Source: Pseudomonas sp. PDM04
GTDB lineage: Bacteria > Pseudomonadota > Gammaproteobacteria > Pseudomonadales > Pseudomonadaceae
NCBI RefSeq assembly: GCF_014851765.1
Contig: NZ_JACVAI010000005.1
Coordinates: forward strand, 434,001 to 498,000
Direction: 5' to 3'
Length of the DNA stretch: 64,000 bases
Notes under the pieces: model-generated
What the model saw: the letters and a program-made list of their open reading frames with translations, nothing else
Told to the model about the DNA's origin: nothing
Databases searched by the model: none
Position numbers and translations under genes: made by a program
Part shown: positions 47,315 to 57,000 of the stretch, piece by piece
Layout of the letters: each line of letters starts with the position of its first letter
Position numbering within the stretch: position 1 is the stretch's first letter

Positions 47315-48262
47315 ATGGACTTCAAAGACTATTACAAGATTCTCGGTGTGGAACCGACCGCGGACGATAAGACGATCAAGGCCGCTTATCGCAAGCTCGC
47401 GCGCAAATACCACCCCGACGTCAGCAAGGAAAAAGATGCCGAGGCCAAGTTCAAGGACGCCTCGGAAGCCTATGAAGCGCTGAAAAGCGCGGACAAGCGC
47501 GCCGAGTATGACGACTTGCGCAAATACGGCCAGCACGGCCAGCCGTTCCAGGGCCCGCCGGGTTGGCAGGGACGTGGCGGCGCCGGTTTCGGTGGTGGCC
47601 AGGGCTCGGGCGACTTTTCGGACTTCTTCAGTTCGATCTTCGGCAACCGTGGGCCTGGTTTTGGCGGTGGACAATCGGGTCGTAGCGCTGGGCGCCGAGG
47701 GCAGGACGTGGAAATGGAACTGGCGATTTTCCTTGAGGAAACCCTGTCCAACGAGTCGAAGAAGGTGACCTTCCAGGTGCCTCAGTACAACGCGGCGGGC
47801 CAGCACGTCAGCAATACCAGCAAAAGCCTGAACGTGAAGATTCCGGCCGGTGTCACCGACGGCGAACGCATCCGCCTCAAAGGGCAGGGCGCGCCGGGCA
47901 TCGGCGGCGGGGCCAATGGCGACCTGTTCCTGATCATTCGCTTCGCGCCGCACCCCAAGTTCGACGTCGAAGGCGAAAACCTGATCATCACCTTGCCGCT
48001 GGCACCGTGGGAACTGGCGCTGGGCACCGAAGTGGCCGTGCCGACTTTGACCGGCAAGATCAACCTCAAGGTGCCCGCCGGCAGCCAGAATGGCCAGCGC
48101 ATGCGCGCCAAGGGCCACGGCCTGCTGAACAAGGCCGGGCAACGCGGCTACCTGTTCGTGCAACTCAAGGCCGTGATGCCCAAGGCCTCCAGCGACGAGG
48201 TCAAGGCACTGTGGCAGGAACTGGCGAAAAAAGCCGCGTTCGACCCCAGAGAGAACTTCTGA
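47315..48262 (+). CDS. cbpA: Curved-DNA-binding J-domain protein CbpA
   Basis: A 315-residue DnaJ-type co-chaperone. Residues 1-70 are the J domain with HPD at 33-35; a Gly/Phe-rich linker (GGAGFGGGQGSGDF, GPGFGGGQSG) follows; then two beta-barrel client-binding domains, without the zinc-finger of DnaJ. CbpA in E. coli works with DnaK and also binds curved DNA in stationary phase. It forms an operon with cbpM, 23 bases downstream, which inhibits it. Confidence 0.93.
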   Translation: MDFKDYYKILGVEPTADDKTIKAAYRKLARKYHPDVSKEKDAEAKFKDASEAYEALKSADKRAEYDDLRKYGQHGQPFQGPPGWQGRGGAGFGGGQGSGDFSDFFSSIFGNRGPGFGGGQSGRSAGRRGQDVEMELAIFLEETLSNESKKVTFQVPQYNAAGQHVSNTSKSLNVKIPAGVTDGERIRLKGQGAPGIGGGANGDLFLIIRFAPHPKFDVEGENLIITLPLAPWELALGTEVAVPTLTGKINLKVPAGSQNGQRMRAKGHGLLNKAGQRGYLFVQLKAVMPKASSDEVKALWQELAKKAAFDPRENF

Positions 48263-48285
48263 TACCCGAGACGGAGTAGCCCACG

Positions 48286-48591
48286 ATGAGCAGCCCCCTG
48301 ATCGTTCAACTGGACATGGCAGAATTCTGTGAGGCGACCGATCTGTCGGACGTCTACGTGATCGAAATCGTCGAGCACGGCATCCTCGAACCTCAAGGCC
48401 GGCAGCCCAAGGACTGGCGTTTCACCGATTACGAGCTGACCCTGGCCAAGCGTGCCGCCAAGCTGCGGCACGACCTGGAACTGGAATGGGAAGGCGTCGC
48501 CCTGGCGCTGGACCTGCTGGAAGAAGTCCAGCAACTGCGGGCCGAGAACAAGATGCTCAAGCAGCGCCTGGGGCGGCTGGTCGTCGACTGA
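48286..48591 (+). CDS. cbpM: Chaperone modulator CbpM
   Basis: A 101-residue MerR-like small protein that binds the J domain of CbpA and blocks its co-chaperone and DNA-binding activity. The helix-turn-helix-like start (FCEATDLSDVYVIEIVEHGIL), the DWRF motif and a leucine-heptad end (LDLLEEVQQLRAENKMLKQRL) fit. GGAG precedes the ATG. It directly follows cbpA. Confidence 0.92.
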   Translation: MSSPLIVQLDMAEFCEATDLSDVYVIEIVEHGILEPQGRQPKDWRFTDYELTLAKRAAKLRHDLELEWEGVALALDLLEEVQQLRAENKMLKQRLGRLVVD

Positions 48592-48672
48592 GCATTCTGC
48601 TGTTCCCGTGTGGGCCGACCCGGGCCCTTCGCGAGCAGGCTAGCGATGAGCGGTACAGCGTGGTGTCCGGGT

Positions 48673-49797
48673 CTACCCCCTGGGCAACACCACGGTAAAC
48701 AGTGTCCCGTCCGCCTCGCTGGAGCTGACCTCGATGGTCCCGGCATGGGCGTTGACCACTTCCTTGACGATGAACAGGCCCAGCCCAAGGCTGGTGGTCG
48801 GTTGGCCGAGTGCTTCGTCAACGCTGCGCACCAACGGATCGAAGATCGTGCCGATGGCGATTTCGGGAATCGGTGTGCCATGGTTGTGCACAGTGAGGCG
48901 TACCGTGTCGGGTTCGCCGGTCAGCGTCACGGTCACGTCTCGCTTGTTCAAACCGTGCTGCAAGGCATTGCCGATCAGGTTGCGCAGCAGTTGATCGAGG
49001 CGCCCGGCGTCCCAGATACCGCGGGTGTCGCCGTGCACGTTCAGCGTCGGGTCACACTCGGGCTGGCCGGCGCAGGCTTCGGCGATGGCCGCCTGTGCCG
49101 CATCGGCAAGGTCCATGGGCGCCGGCTCGATGGGCAGGCTCTTGCCCAGGCGACTGCGCACCAGTTCCAGCAAATCGCTGACCATCACCGCCATGTGCCG
49201 AGCACCGCGCTGGATGTGGGTTGCGCATTTCAGCGCCTCGCCTTCGAGGCTGACCTTGCGCAGCAGCAAGTCGGTGGACATGCTCACGGCTTGCAGCGGC
49301 GCGCGCAGATCGTGGCCAAGGATCGCCAGGAAGATGTCCCGCGAGCGGTTGACCCGTTCGGCATAGGCCGCCGTGGATTCGGCCAGTGCCTCGTCGATGG
49401 CTTCGTTGAAGCGGATCATGTCCTGGAAGTAGGTGATGTCCGGCGATTGCAGGCTCTCGACCCACCGACGAATGACAACGGCGCGCAAATGGCGGAATTC
49501 GCTGGTCATCTGCACCAGGTCGAAGCCTACGGTGTGCCGCAGCTCACCGTGGCTGGCCCCGGCCTGATCCAGGCTCGGGGTTTTTTCCGGGCCCTCGCCC
49601 ATGGATTTGGCCCGTTGCTCGCTGGCGCTCTGCGCGGTGTCCATGTCCCGCGCGGCGGCCAACAGAATCTCTTTGGAGTGATCACGCAGGGCTGCGCGGT
49701 CCATGTTCTCGGCCGCCGGCGTGATCGTGCTTGCGAATTGCTCCCATTCATCGACGATAAGGTCAACCTGTTGCCTTATGAATTGCGAGAGGCGCAT
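48673..49797 (-). CDS. Cytoplasmic sensor histidine kinase with RsbRD-like input domain
   Basis: A 374-residue histidine kinase without a membrane segment. Residues about 1-140 form a helical input region resembling the RsbRD N-terminal domain (MRLSQFIRQQVDLIVDEW). The HisKA dimerisation domain holds the phospho-acceptor H162 (ILGHDLRAPLQ); the ATPase domain has the N box LLRNLIGNALQHG and the G box GLGLGLFIVKEVV. No response regulator lies next to it, so it is an orphan kinase. It is convergent with cbpM and divergent from the giant LRR gene. Confidence 0.88.
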   Translation of the reverse strand: MRLSQFIRQQVDLIVDEWEQFASTITPAAENMDRAALRDHSKEILLAAARDMDTAQSASEQRAKSMGEGPEKTPSLDQAGASHGELRHTVGFDLVQMTSEFRHLRAVVIRRWVESLQSPDITYFQDMIRFNEAIDEALAESTAAYAERVNRSRDIFLAILGHDLRAPLQAVSMSTDLLLRKVSLEGEALKCATHIQRGARHMAVMVSDLLELVRSRLGKSLPIEPAPMDLADAAQAAIAEACAGQPECDPTLNVHGDTRGIWDAGRLDQLLRNLIGNALQHGLNKRDVTVTLTGEPDTVRLTVHNHGTPIPEIAIGTIFDPLVRSVDEALGQPTTSLGLGLFIVKEVVNAHAGTIEVSSSEADGTLFTVVLPRG

Positions 49798-50013
49798 GGC
49801 CGGGTTCCTGGGTATTTGAAAACGGGATGTTTCGCATAGTAGCGCCTTTACGCAGGAAAAAAACCTCAGGCGCGGCGGCGCGACAATGCGCTTTTATCGA
49901 GGCGACATACAGGTGCATTTGCACCACCGCCCGCCCACCCCAAAACAACTATGTACCGCAAATGCAGTTGCCCGAGATGGTGTCCTAGCGCTCCACTTCA
50001 CAGGAGAGACGCC

Positions 50014-53000
50014 ATGTCTGACCCCACTGCATCAACCCCGGCCGCTACCGCGAGCATCCACGGCCTTTTCCTCGAAAAAGCCATTCCCGACTGGCTGGTC
50101 AACGCCACCCCGGAACGTCGCGCGGCCCTGAAGAACAGCGCCACGCCCACGCCGGACTGGCTCAAAGGCACGACCCGCGCACAACGCGACGCCCTGGGCT
50201 ATCGCGCCACCGCCAGCTTCGCGGCGCAGACCCGACTCGACAAGGCCATGTCAGCTTTCCTGGACGTCGACACGTTTGCCAGACCTCTGCTGGTCAAGGC
50301 CTTGAAGGACCGGTTCAGCGTCACACTGGACGTCGACAAGACCCTGGTCTGCCTCAGGCAACCGCTGGAATGGGGCGTCCTTGGCGTCGATATCGGATCC
50401 TTCGAGGTGTTGAGGCTGCCGCTGCTGCAGGCCGCCCTGCATAACTTCGAAGCGTCGGAAACCGAGGGCGGGGCGTTTCACGAGTCCTCGGGTTTCCTGG
50501 TGGAGAACCCTACGCCGGGCACGTTCAGCGCCGTCAGCACCACCCTGACCGTGACGCAATTCACCGGGCTGTGCCGCTCGCTGGATATCGGCGCGAAATA
50601 TCAGGTGTACCTCAAGGCATTCTTCAAAACCGCCGACGCGCAAGCGCAAAAGGCGCTCCGCCAGCCCTTCATCGAATCCCAGAAAGCCGCGTTGCGCGCT
50701 GCGGCTGACCTGGCGCTGCTGAAAAAGGACATCACGCCGGCGGACTACACCATGATCGTGTCGGTGATCGACGGCGAAGTGCATCCGTGGATGGGCAAAA
50801 AGCAGGTGTGGTTCCGCGACCTGTGCCTGATGAACCTCACCATGACCGGCTGCGTGGTGTTCTACATCTGTGAAAAGTACCGCTACGGTGGCGAAATGAT
50901 CGTGTATATCCCTAACGATCCGGAGCATCCCCTCAAGCGCTACCTCTATGAGGACCTGACGGCGATGTTCAAGCGCCGTTTCACCGCCCGCGATGCGGCG
51001 CAACCCAGGGACGGCAGCCCGACCGAGTATCAACGGTTTTTCAGCCAGTTCGTGGCGTACGGCGATCTTGCGCGTTACTTCAACGAGTTCACTCAGAATG
51101 CGTCCGGCAGACCGCTGGGGCAGAAGCTCAGCCCCTATGCGTCGATCCTCAACACGCTGTTGCAGGGGATCAATCCCTTTGCCGGCTTCAAGAAATTGCC
51201 GCCCACCACGATCAATCAGGAGCCGAATGACGACCCTTTTCTCGCTCCCCGGGTTCAGGTCCGAGCGGGCCAGGGGCTGTGGGTCGAGAACATCGATCTT
51301 TGGGGTTATCTCTACGAGCAGCATCGCGACAAAGTCCTGGCCGACGCGCGCAGCCACGCAGTGCCCACGGCGGATGTGGATGCCCGGGTCCGTTCCGAGA
51401 AGTTCGCCTTTCTGTTGAACATCGGCATGCTGGTCCTGACCACGGTGAGCATGTTCGTCCCGGTGTTGGGCGAGGTCATGATGGTGGCGATCGCCGGCCA
51501 GCTGATGTCCGAAACGTTCGAAGCCTCGATTGAATGGAGCGAGGGCGATCGCAAGGCGGCCAAGGCGCACCTGATCGACGTGGCGGAGAACCTGGCGTTT
51601 TTCGCCGTGGCGGCCGGTGTCGGCAAAGGCTTGGCCAAGCTGACTGCGGTCAAGGCCGAACCGGTGATCGAGCAACTCGACCCGGTCACGCTGCCCAATG
51701 GCGACAGCCGCTTGTGGAAGGCCGACTTGAAGGGCTATGAACGCGCCGTTTCCGTGGACCGCGACGTGCCGGCCACTGACCTGGGGCAATTCGAGTTCGA
51801 CGGTAAGACCCATGTCCGGATCGACAATCGGTTTTATCAAAAAACCTACGACCCGCAACTGAAACGCTGGCGCATCAAGCACCCCAGCGACCCCCAAGCC
51901 TACCAGCCACCGCTCGCCCACAACGGCACCGGCGCCTGGCGGCATACCCTGGAGCGCCCGCAGACTTGGGACCGCCTGACGCTGCTGCGGCGCATTGGAC
52001 CGGTGACCGACACCTTCTCTGACCAGCGACTGCTGCAGATCGCCGACGTCAGTGGTGTCAGCGACAGCGCCTTGCGCAAAATGCACCTGGACAACGCGCC
52101 GCCACCACCCGAGCTGACCGATGCTCTGCGTTTGTTCGAAGCTGACCATGGCGTGGCGCAAGTCATCGAACAGATCGAGACCGGTCAAGCCATCGATGAT
52201 CGCTACTTGTTCACCCTGCCCCTGGTCACCGAGTTGCCACGCTGGCCGGTCGGGCGGGTGCTGAAAGTGTTCGAAGGGCCGGAACTGTCGGGGAAATCGC
52301 TCAAGTACGGTTCCGAGCGGCTGTATCCCGGCGTCAAACTGAAGCCAGCCATCCGCATTACCCGGGCCGATGTCCTGAGCGGCAACCTGCCCGCGCTCAT
52401 TCTGGCGGGGCTCGATGAGTCGGAAATCACCCACCTGCTCGGTGGCGAACCGGCGCGAGTGAAAGCATTACGGCCTCAGGAGTTGCGCAAGCAGATCGCC
52501 GATTTCGCCCGAACCCGTCAGCCGGCCCTGTTCGAAAGTCTCTACAAGGGTTTGGGCCCCGTGGACCCCCGGGTCGCCAAGCTGCAACGGCTGTGCCCCG
52601 GACTCAGCGAATCGGCGGCAGTCAGCGTGCTGGACGACGCCACGGTCGAGGAACTGACACGGCTCGAGAGCACCGCCCGCTTGTCGTTGCGCTTGCTGGA
52701 ACAGGCCCGTTGGTACGTGCAACAAGGCCGCTTGACGGAGGCCTTTGCCGGCTTGCACATGGAAAACCTGGTGTGGGCGGACAGCAAGCGCATGGCGCTG
52801 CATATCCTGGAAAAATTGCCGGGCTGGAAGGGTGATGTACGCCTGGAAATTCGCGAGGGCGGGATTGAAGGGGAACTGCTCGATGGCATTGGCAACGAAA
52901 ACAGCGGCACCCATAAGTTCGTGGTGAAAAAAGGGCCGTTTTACCAGGCATTCAACGAGCGGGGCGAAACCCTCAACAGCCTGCCGCGAACGGGCGATAA

Positions 53001-56000
53001 CTTCTTCGCCTCCATCCTGCATGCCTTGCCCGACGACGCACGTCAGTCGTTGGGAATCCCCAGCGTGGGCCAAAGCGCTGATTTGCGGCGCGCGGTTATC
53101 GACTATGCCACCGCGCATCCCACCGAGTCGGCGCAATGGCTGCGCGATAAAACCGCAGCCAGGCCACCCCGGCGTATTGCACAGAAGCAGTGGGGCTACC
53201 TATCCAGCGGACGGGGTGCTGATGCGACCGGCGAGCTGACCAGTCGAGTGCAGGATGTTTACCCGGACCTGTCCGATGTCGAGGCCCTCAAGTTTCTCCT
53301 CGAACAGTGGGGGCTTGGCCAGTCCAACCAGCAGATTTTCCACCTGCTGAGCAACCGTCTGCGCGAGTGGCAGGCGCTGGAGGCGACCCTTGATCAATGG
53401 GTGGGCGGGGACAGCGCGCTGCGCGCCATGCTGGATGGCAAAGGCCCGGCGGCGGATGCGATCAAGTCAGCCTGGAAAAACTCGCCCAAGGCCGGGGGAA
53501 ACCCGAGGTATGCGCGGCTCGAACTGTCCTGCCACGATTCGTTGCCGCCGCTGTCGGCGGATTTTTCCCATATCAGGGAATTGTCGGTTGGCGGCGTGGG
53601 CATGACCAGCGCGACCATCGAAGGGCTGTTGGGCTCTTTTCAGCAGCTCGAAAAATTGTCGATCACCGGCAGTATGCGGTTGCGCACGGTTCCTCGGGCG
53701 CTGGACGGCATGGAGCGACTCACCGATCTGAGCCTGGCCTCGAACTTCCCCTACAGTGCGGCGGAAATCGCCAGGCTCGAGAACCTGGTCAGGCTCGAAA
53801 GATTGGAACTGCGTGGGGTACTGCAGAAGGCCGAAGACCTTGATGTGAGCCGCCTGAGCAACCTGCGCAGCCTGACCATCACGAATGCCACCGCACAGGC
53901 CTGGCCGGCGGGTGTGCTCGAGTTGCCTCACCTGGAGCGTCTGAACATGCGTGGCAGCTTCGTCTACCAGTTGCCCGGCAGATTGTTCGAGGGCGGGCAT
54001 GATCGGTTATTGTCCGGACTCTCTCTGGACTGGTCCTGGCTCACGCGCGAAACGTTCAAGGTGGCTTATCACTATGTGAGACGCCAGCCTGTGCACTTGA
54101 TCGACCTGGAAGAAATGGTCGCGGATCACTGCAGAGGAGAGCTGCGGCAGTTTGGCGGGGCTGGCGAGACGTCCAACGCTCCGGGACCGGGGGGAGAGCG
54201 TTCCGGCTTTTTGTTTCAGTCGTTTCTCCAGCGCTGGGAGGGCGCCGAAGCCAGGTTCAACGCCATCGAAGCCTTGGGCGACGAGTACGATGTGTTCTAT
54301 CGCCGCCTCCATGTGTGGCTATCCAAGTTGTTTGTGCTTGAGGTGGAAAAAAGTTGGGACATTGGGGCTGCCCTGAGAAGTAGCTGGCACAGTGGACTGC
54401 TGCGCCGCTACGGCTCAACGGACTACTCGACGCGTCTAAAACTGAACCTGATGTCGATCAACCAACTTCCGGAGCTGGCCGCCCGGGACTTTGAGCATGT
54501 AGAGACCCTGATCCTGCGCGGGGGCGCTGCCTCTCTTGAGGAGACCCGTCGTTTTGTCAGCGGTTTCAATCGGGTGCAAAACCTCGACCTGAGTGGCAGC
54601 CGCTTCGCCGATGCCGGCACCTCGTCAGTGGGCCTGGATGTCAGCGCCATGAGCGAGCTCAAGGCCTTGAACCTGAACGGGACCAATCTGCAGGTGTGGC
54701 CCACGGGCGCCGAGAACCTGGCTGAACTGACTTGGCTGGACCTGGGGGGCACCGCGATTACCACGCTGCCGGAAGCCGCCCTGGCCCGCGACGACCTGGT
54801 GATCGGCACCCACCTGAGTGGCGCGCCGTTGACGCCACAGGCCTTGCAGGCGCTGAGTGCCGCGCGGGCGCGGGTCGAACTGAGCAAAGGCTTGCCGCCC
54901 GGCGCCCTCGAACGCTTCGACCGTGAGCCGGTGCCTCGGGACTTTCCACCGACCGAGACGGGGGCCTCGATTGCCGGGAATCTGTGGCCGTTGCCCGCGC
55001 AAGTGCCGGCCGGCGAAGGTACGGCCTGGCTTGCCCAGCGTTTGAAAGCCGTCCGCTGGATGGTGGGCGACGAACCTTTGCATGCCATCGAGAAGCTGCG
55101 CAAGGAAGGCCTGGGCAGCGCGCAAATCAGCGAGCGCATCGACGCTTGGCACCGGACCCTGGAAGACTTGACCCGTCGCTTGAACGGTTGGCTGTTTACC
55201 CGTGGAACCCGAGGGACGGGCTGGGACGTGTCGGCGCACTCTCGCCGGTTGGCCGCACTGCGCATCATCGAGTGTTGGCAGGAAGGTTTGATGGGTTGGA
55301 ATGGTGTGGCCGATCATCGCCTTGACTTCAACGGCCTGCAGCTGGGCGATCTGCCTGAGCTGGGGCTGGATTTCCCCCATGTGGGCGATTTGAACCTGAC
55401 CGGTGTGCGTCTGACCGGGCAGGGTTCCAATGGCTTCCTGAACGCATTTCCCAACGTGCACAGCCTGGCGCTGGGTGGCCAGCCGTTGCACGTCTTGCCC
55501 CGGGCACTTGAGTCGATGAGCGCGCTGGAACGGTTGGACCTGTCGAGTACCGGTCTGCTGGCACCCGAGCATATCTATTCGGCGCTGGGCTCCCTCGAGC
55601 AATTGCGCATGCTCGACCTGAGCTACAACAACCTACAGTCTTTCAGCGTCGAATCACTGCCGCGACTGGAAGAACTGGATTTGCGCAACAACCGGATCAC
55701 GGACTGGCCCGAAGGCGTGCTGCAGGCCGATCACCTGCGGGTGCTGAACCTCAGCGGCAACCGCATGGCGACGATTCCGGAGGAAGCACTCGACGGGCAC
55801 CACGACGTGCTGATGGCGCATACGGACGTGTCCGACAATAGCTTTTCGCGCCACCAACTGGAGCAGATCAGGGACTACGGGAGCAGCGTCACGCCCAATA
55901 CATGGTTGGGTTATACGCCTGACTTGCTTGATGAGCTGATCAACGATCTGGGCAGTGACGGTGAGGATGAGGTGCACCCGGTCTTGCCGGATGAGGTGAT

Positions 56001-56937
56001 CACGCACGTGGAGGCCGAGCCTGAACAGCTCAAGCCTTGGCTGGAAATGCAGGATCCGGGGTTGATGGCCGAGCGCCGAGCGCTGTGGAACCGGCTGGCG
56101 GCCGAGCCGGATAACGGGGCGTTTTTTCACCTGCTGGCCCTGTTGCAACTCACCCCGGAGTTCCGCCTGGCCCGCGCCGACCTGACACGACGGATGTGGG
56201 TGGTGGCCAGTGCGGCGGGTGAGGATAGCGAGCTCAGGGAAATATTGTTCGGCATGTCCGGCACCCACGGGACGTGCGTGGACGGGCGGATTCTGACCTT
56301 CAGTGAACTTGAGGTGAAGGTCTTCGAACGCAACGTCTTGCAGGATATTGCGCCGGGTCAGCTGGAGCAGAGAGGCCGCGCGTTGCTGCGCCTGGGCCGA
56401 CAGCTGTTCCGCCTGAACAAAGTCGAGGACCTGGCCAAGAAGGCGAGGGGATACACCGATCAGGCGGAAGCACGCCTGGAATACAGGATTGGCCTGACCC
56501 AGGGCTGGAGCGACGGGCTGGAGTTGCCCGGGCAACCCAGGAACATGCAATACGGCAGGCCTATCAGCGGAACGATCCTCAGCACCGCACGCGCCACCAT
56601 CGAAGCCCTGGAAAAAACCGAGGCCTTTTATGAAAACCTGATTGGCCGTGATTTCTGGGTGCAATTCCTGCGGGAAAAATACCCAGAAGAGTTCAGCGTG
56701 CTTGACCAGAGCGCGGCGGACAAACAAAGCCGTTTCGAGGATGACCATGCTCATGAAACGGTGGGGAGTGACGCCTACAAAGCCGCGGTGGAAACGCTCA
56801 ACATCGAACTCAGCATCGAGCGCAATCAAAAGCTGATCGAGCTGTCCCGACGAGTCACCGGCGAAGCCGCAACCGCTGTTTTCGAGGAGCCGCAACCCGG
56901 CACCTCGCGGAACCTGATGGGGCCGCCTCGGCGCTGA
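50014..56937 (+). CDS. Giant LRR protein with NEL-type E3 ubiquitin ligase domain
   Basis: A 2307-residue protein. The first ~900 residues resemble the DUF6543 (dermonecrotic toxin-like) region and include a hydrophobic stretch near 475-500 (LLNIGMLVLTTVSMFVPVL). Three blocks of leucine-rich repeats follow, near 1180-1330, 1475-1615 and 1770-1940, separated by helical, Trp-rich spacers. The end (about 2000-2290) matches the NEL (IpaH/SspH type) ubiquitin ligase domain, with the expected catalytic C2088 and D2090 in GTCVDGR. Such ligases act only inside eukaryotic cells, so the protein is probably an effector or toxin. The start at 50014 has AGGAGAGACGCC upstream; the frame from 49951 is longer but unsupported. 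No secretion genes are near. Confidence 0.9.
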   Translation: MSDPTASTPAATASIHGLFLEKAIPDWLVNATPERRAALKNSATPTPDWLKGTTRAQRDALGYRATASFAAQTRLDKAMSAFLDVDTFARPLLVKALKDRFSVTLDVDKTLVCLRQPLEWGVLGVDIGSFEVLRLPLLQAALHNFEASETEGGAFHESSGFLVENPTPGTFSAVSTTLTVTQFTGLCRSLDIGAKYQVYLKAFFKTADAQAQKALRQPFIESQKAALRAAADLALLKKDITPADYTMIVSVIDGEVHPWMGKKQVWFRDLCLMNLTMTGCVVFYICEKYRYGGEMIVYIPNDPEHPLKRYLYEDLTAMFKRRFTARDAAQPRDGSPTEYQRFFSQFVAYGDLARYFNEFTQNASGRPLGQKLSPYASILNTLLQGINPFAGFKKLPPTTINQEPNDDPFLAPRVQVRAGQGLWVENIDLWGYLYEQHRDKVLADARSHAVPTADVDARVRSEKFAFLLNIGMLVLTTVSMFVPVLGEVMMVAIAGQLMSETFEASIEWSEGDRKAAKAHLIDVAENLAFFAVAAGVGKGLAKLTAVKAEPVIEQLDPVTLPNGDSRLWKADLKGYERAVSVDRDVPATDLGQFEFDGKTHVRIDNRFYQKTYDPQLKRWRIKHPSDPQAYQPPLAHNGTGAWRHTLERPQTWDRLTLLRRIGPVTDTFSDQRLLQIADVSGVSDSALRKMHLDNAPPPPELTDALRLFEADHGVAQVIEQIETGQAIDDRYLFTLPLVTELPRWPVGRVLKVFEGPELSGKSLKYGSERLYPGVKLKPAIRITRADVLSGNLPALILAGLDESEITHLLGGEPARVKALRPQELRKQIADFARTRQPALFESLYKGLGPVDPRVAKLQRLCPGLSESAAVSVLDDATVEELTRLESTARLSLRLLEQARWYVQQGRLTEAFAGLHMENLVWADSKRMALHILEKLPGWKGDVRLEIREGGIEGELLDGIGNENSGTHKFVVKKGPFYQAFNERGETLNSLPRTGDNFFASILHALPDDARQSLGIPSVGQSADLRRAVIDYATAHPTESAQWLRDKTAARPPRRIAQKQWGYLSSGRGADATGELTSRVQDVYPDLSDVEALKFLLEQWGLGQSNQQIFHLLSNRLREWQALEATLDQWVGGDSALRAMLDGKGPAADAIKSAWKNSPKAGGNPRYARLELSCHDSLPPLSADFSHIRELSVGGVGMTSATIEGLLGSFQQLEKLSITGSMRLRTVPRALDGMERLTDLSLASNFPYSAAEIARLENLVRLERLELRGVLQKAEDLDVSRLSNLRSLTITNATAQAWPAGVLELPHLERLNMRGSFVYQLPGRLFEGGHDRLLSGLSLDWSWLTRETFKVAYHYVRRQPVHLIDLEEMVADHCRGELRQFGGAGETSNAPGPGGERSGFLFQSFLQRWEGAEARFNAIEALGDEYDVFYRRLHVWLSKLFVLEVEKSWDIGAALRSSWHSGLLRRYGSTDYSTRLKLNLMSINQLPELAARDFEHVETLILRGGAASLEETRRFVSGFNRVQNLDLSGSRFADAGTSSVGLDVSAMSELKALNLNGTNLQVWPTGAENLAELTWLDLGGTAITTLPEAALARDDLVIGTHLSGAPLTPQALQALSAARARVELSKGLPPGALERFDREPVPRDFPPTETGASIAGNLWPLPAQVPAGEGTAWLAQRLKAVRWMVGDEPLHAIEKLRKEGLGSAQISERIDAWHRTLEDLTRRLNGWLFTRGTRGTGWDVSAHSRRLAALRIIECWQEGLMGWNGVADHRLDFNGLQLGDLPELGLDFPHVGDLNLTGVRLTGQGSNGFLNAFPNVHSLALGGQPLHVLPRALESMSALERLDLSSTGLLAPEHIYSALGSLEQLRMLDLSYNNLQSFSVESLPRLEELDLRNNRITDWPEGVLQADHLRVLNLSGNRMATIPEEALDGHHDVLMAHTDVSDNSFSRHQLEQIRDYGSSVTPNTWLGYTPDLLDELINDLGSDGEDEVHPVLPDEVITHVEAEPEQLKPWLEMQDPGLMAERRALWNRLAAEPDNGAFFHLLALLQLTPEFRLARADLTRRMWVVASAAGEDSELREILFGMSGTHGTCVDGRILTFSELEVKVFERNVLQDIAPGQLEQRGRALLRLGRQLFRLNKVEDLAKKARGYTDQAEARLEYRIGLTQGWSDGLELPGQPRNMQYGRPISGTILSTARATIEALEKTEAFYENLIGRDFWVQFLREKYPEEFSVLDQSAADKQSRFEDDHAHETVGSDAYKAAVETLNIELSIERNQKLIELSRRVTGEAATAVFEEPQPGTSRNLMGPPRR

Positions 56938-57000
56938 TTCGAAGACCGCTGCCGAGCCGGACGTAGCCTCGCAGGCCCGGCAGCTGCTATAGGGAATTGC

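Noticed and set aside
48610..49839. Plus-strand frame of 409 codons
   Set aside because: Antisense to the histidine kinase with intact H, N and G boxes.
50251..52434. Minus-strand frame of 727 codons
   Set aside because: It is entirely antisense to the giant LRR gene, whose protein has recognisable domains; the frame is an artefact of GC-rich codons.
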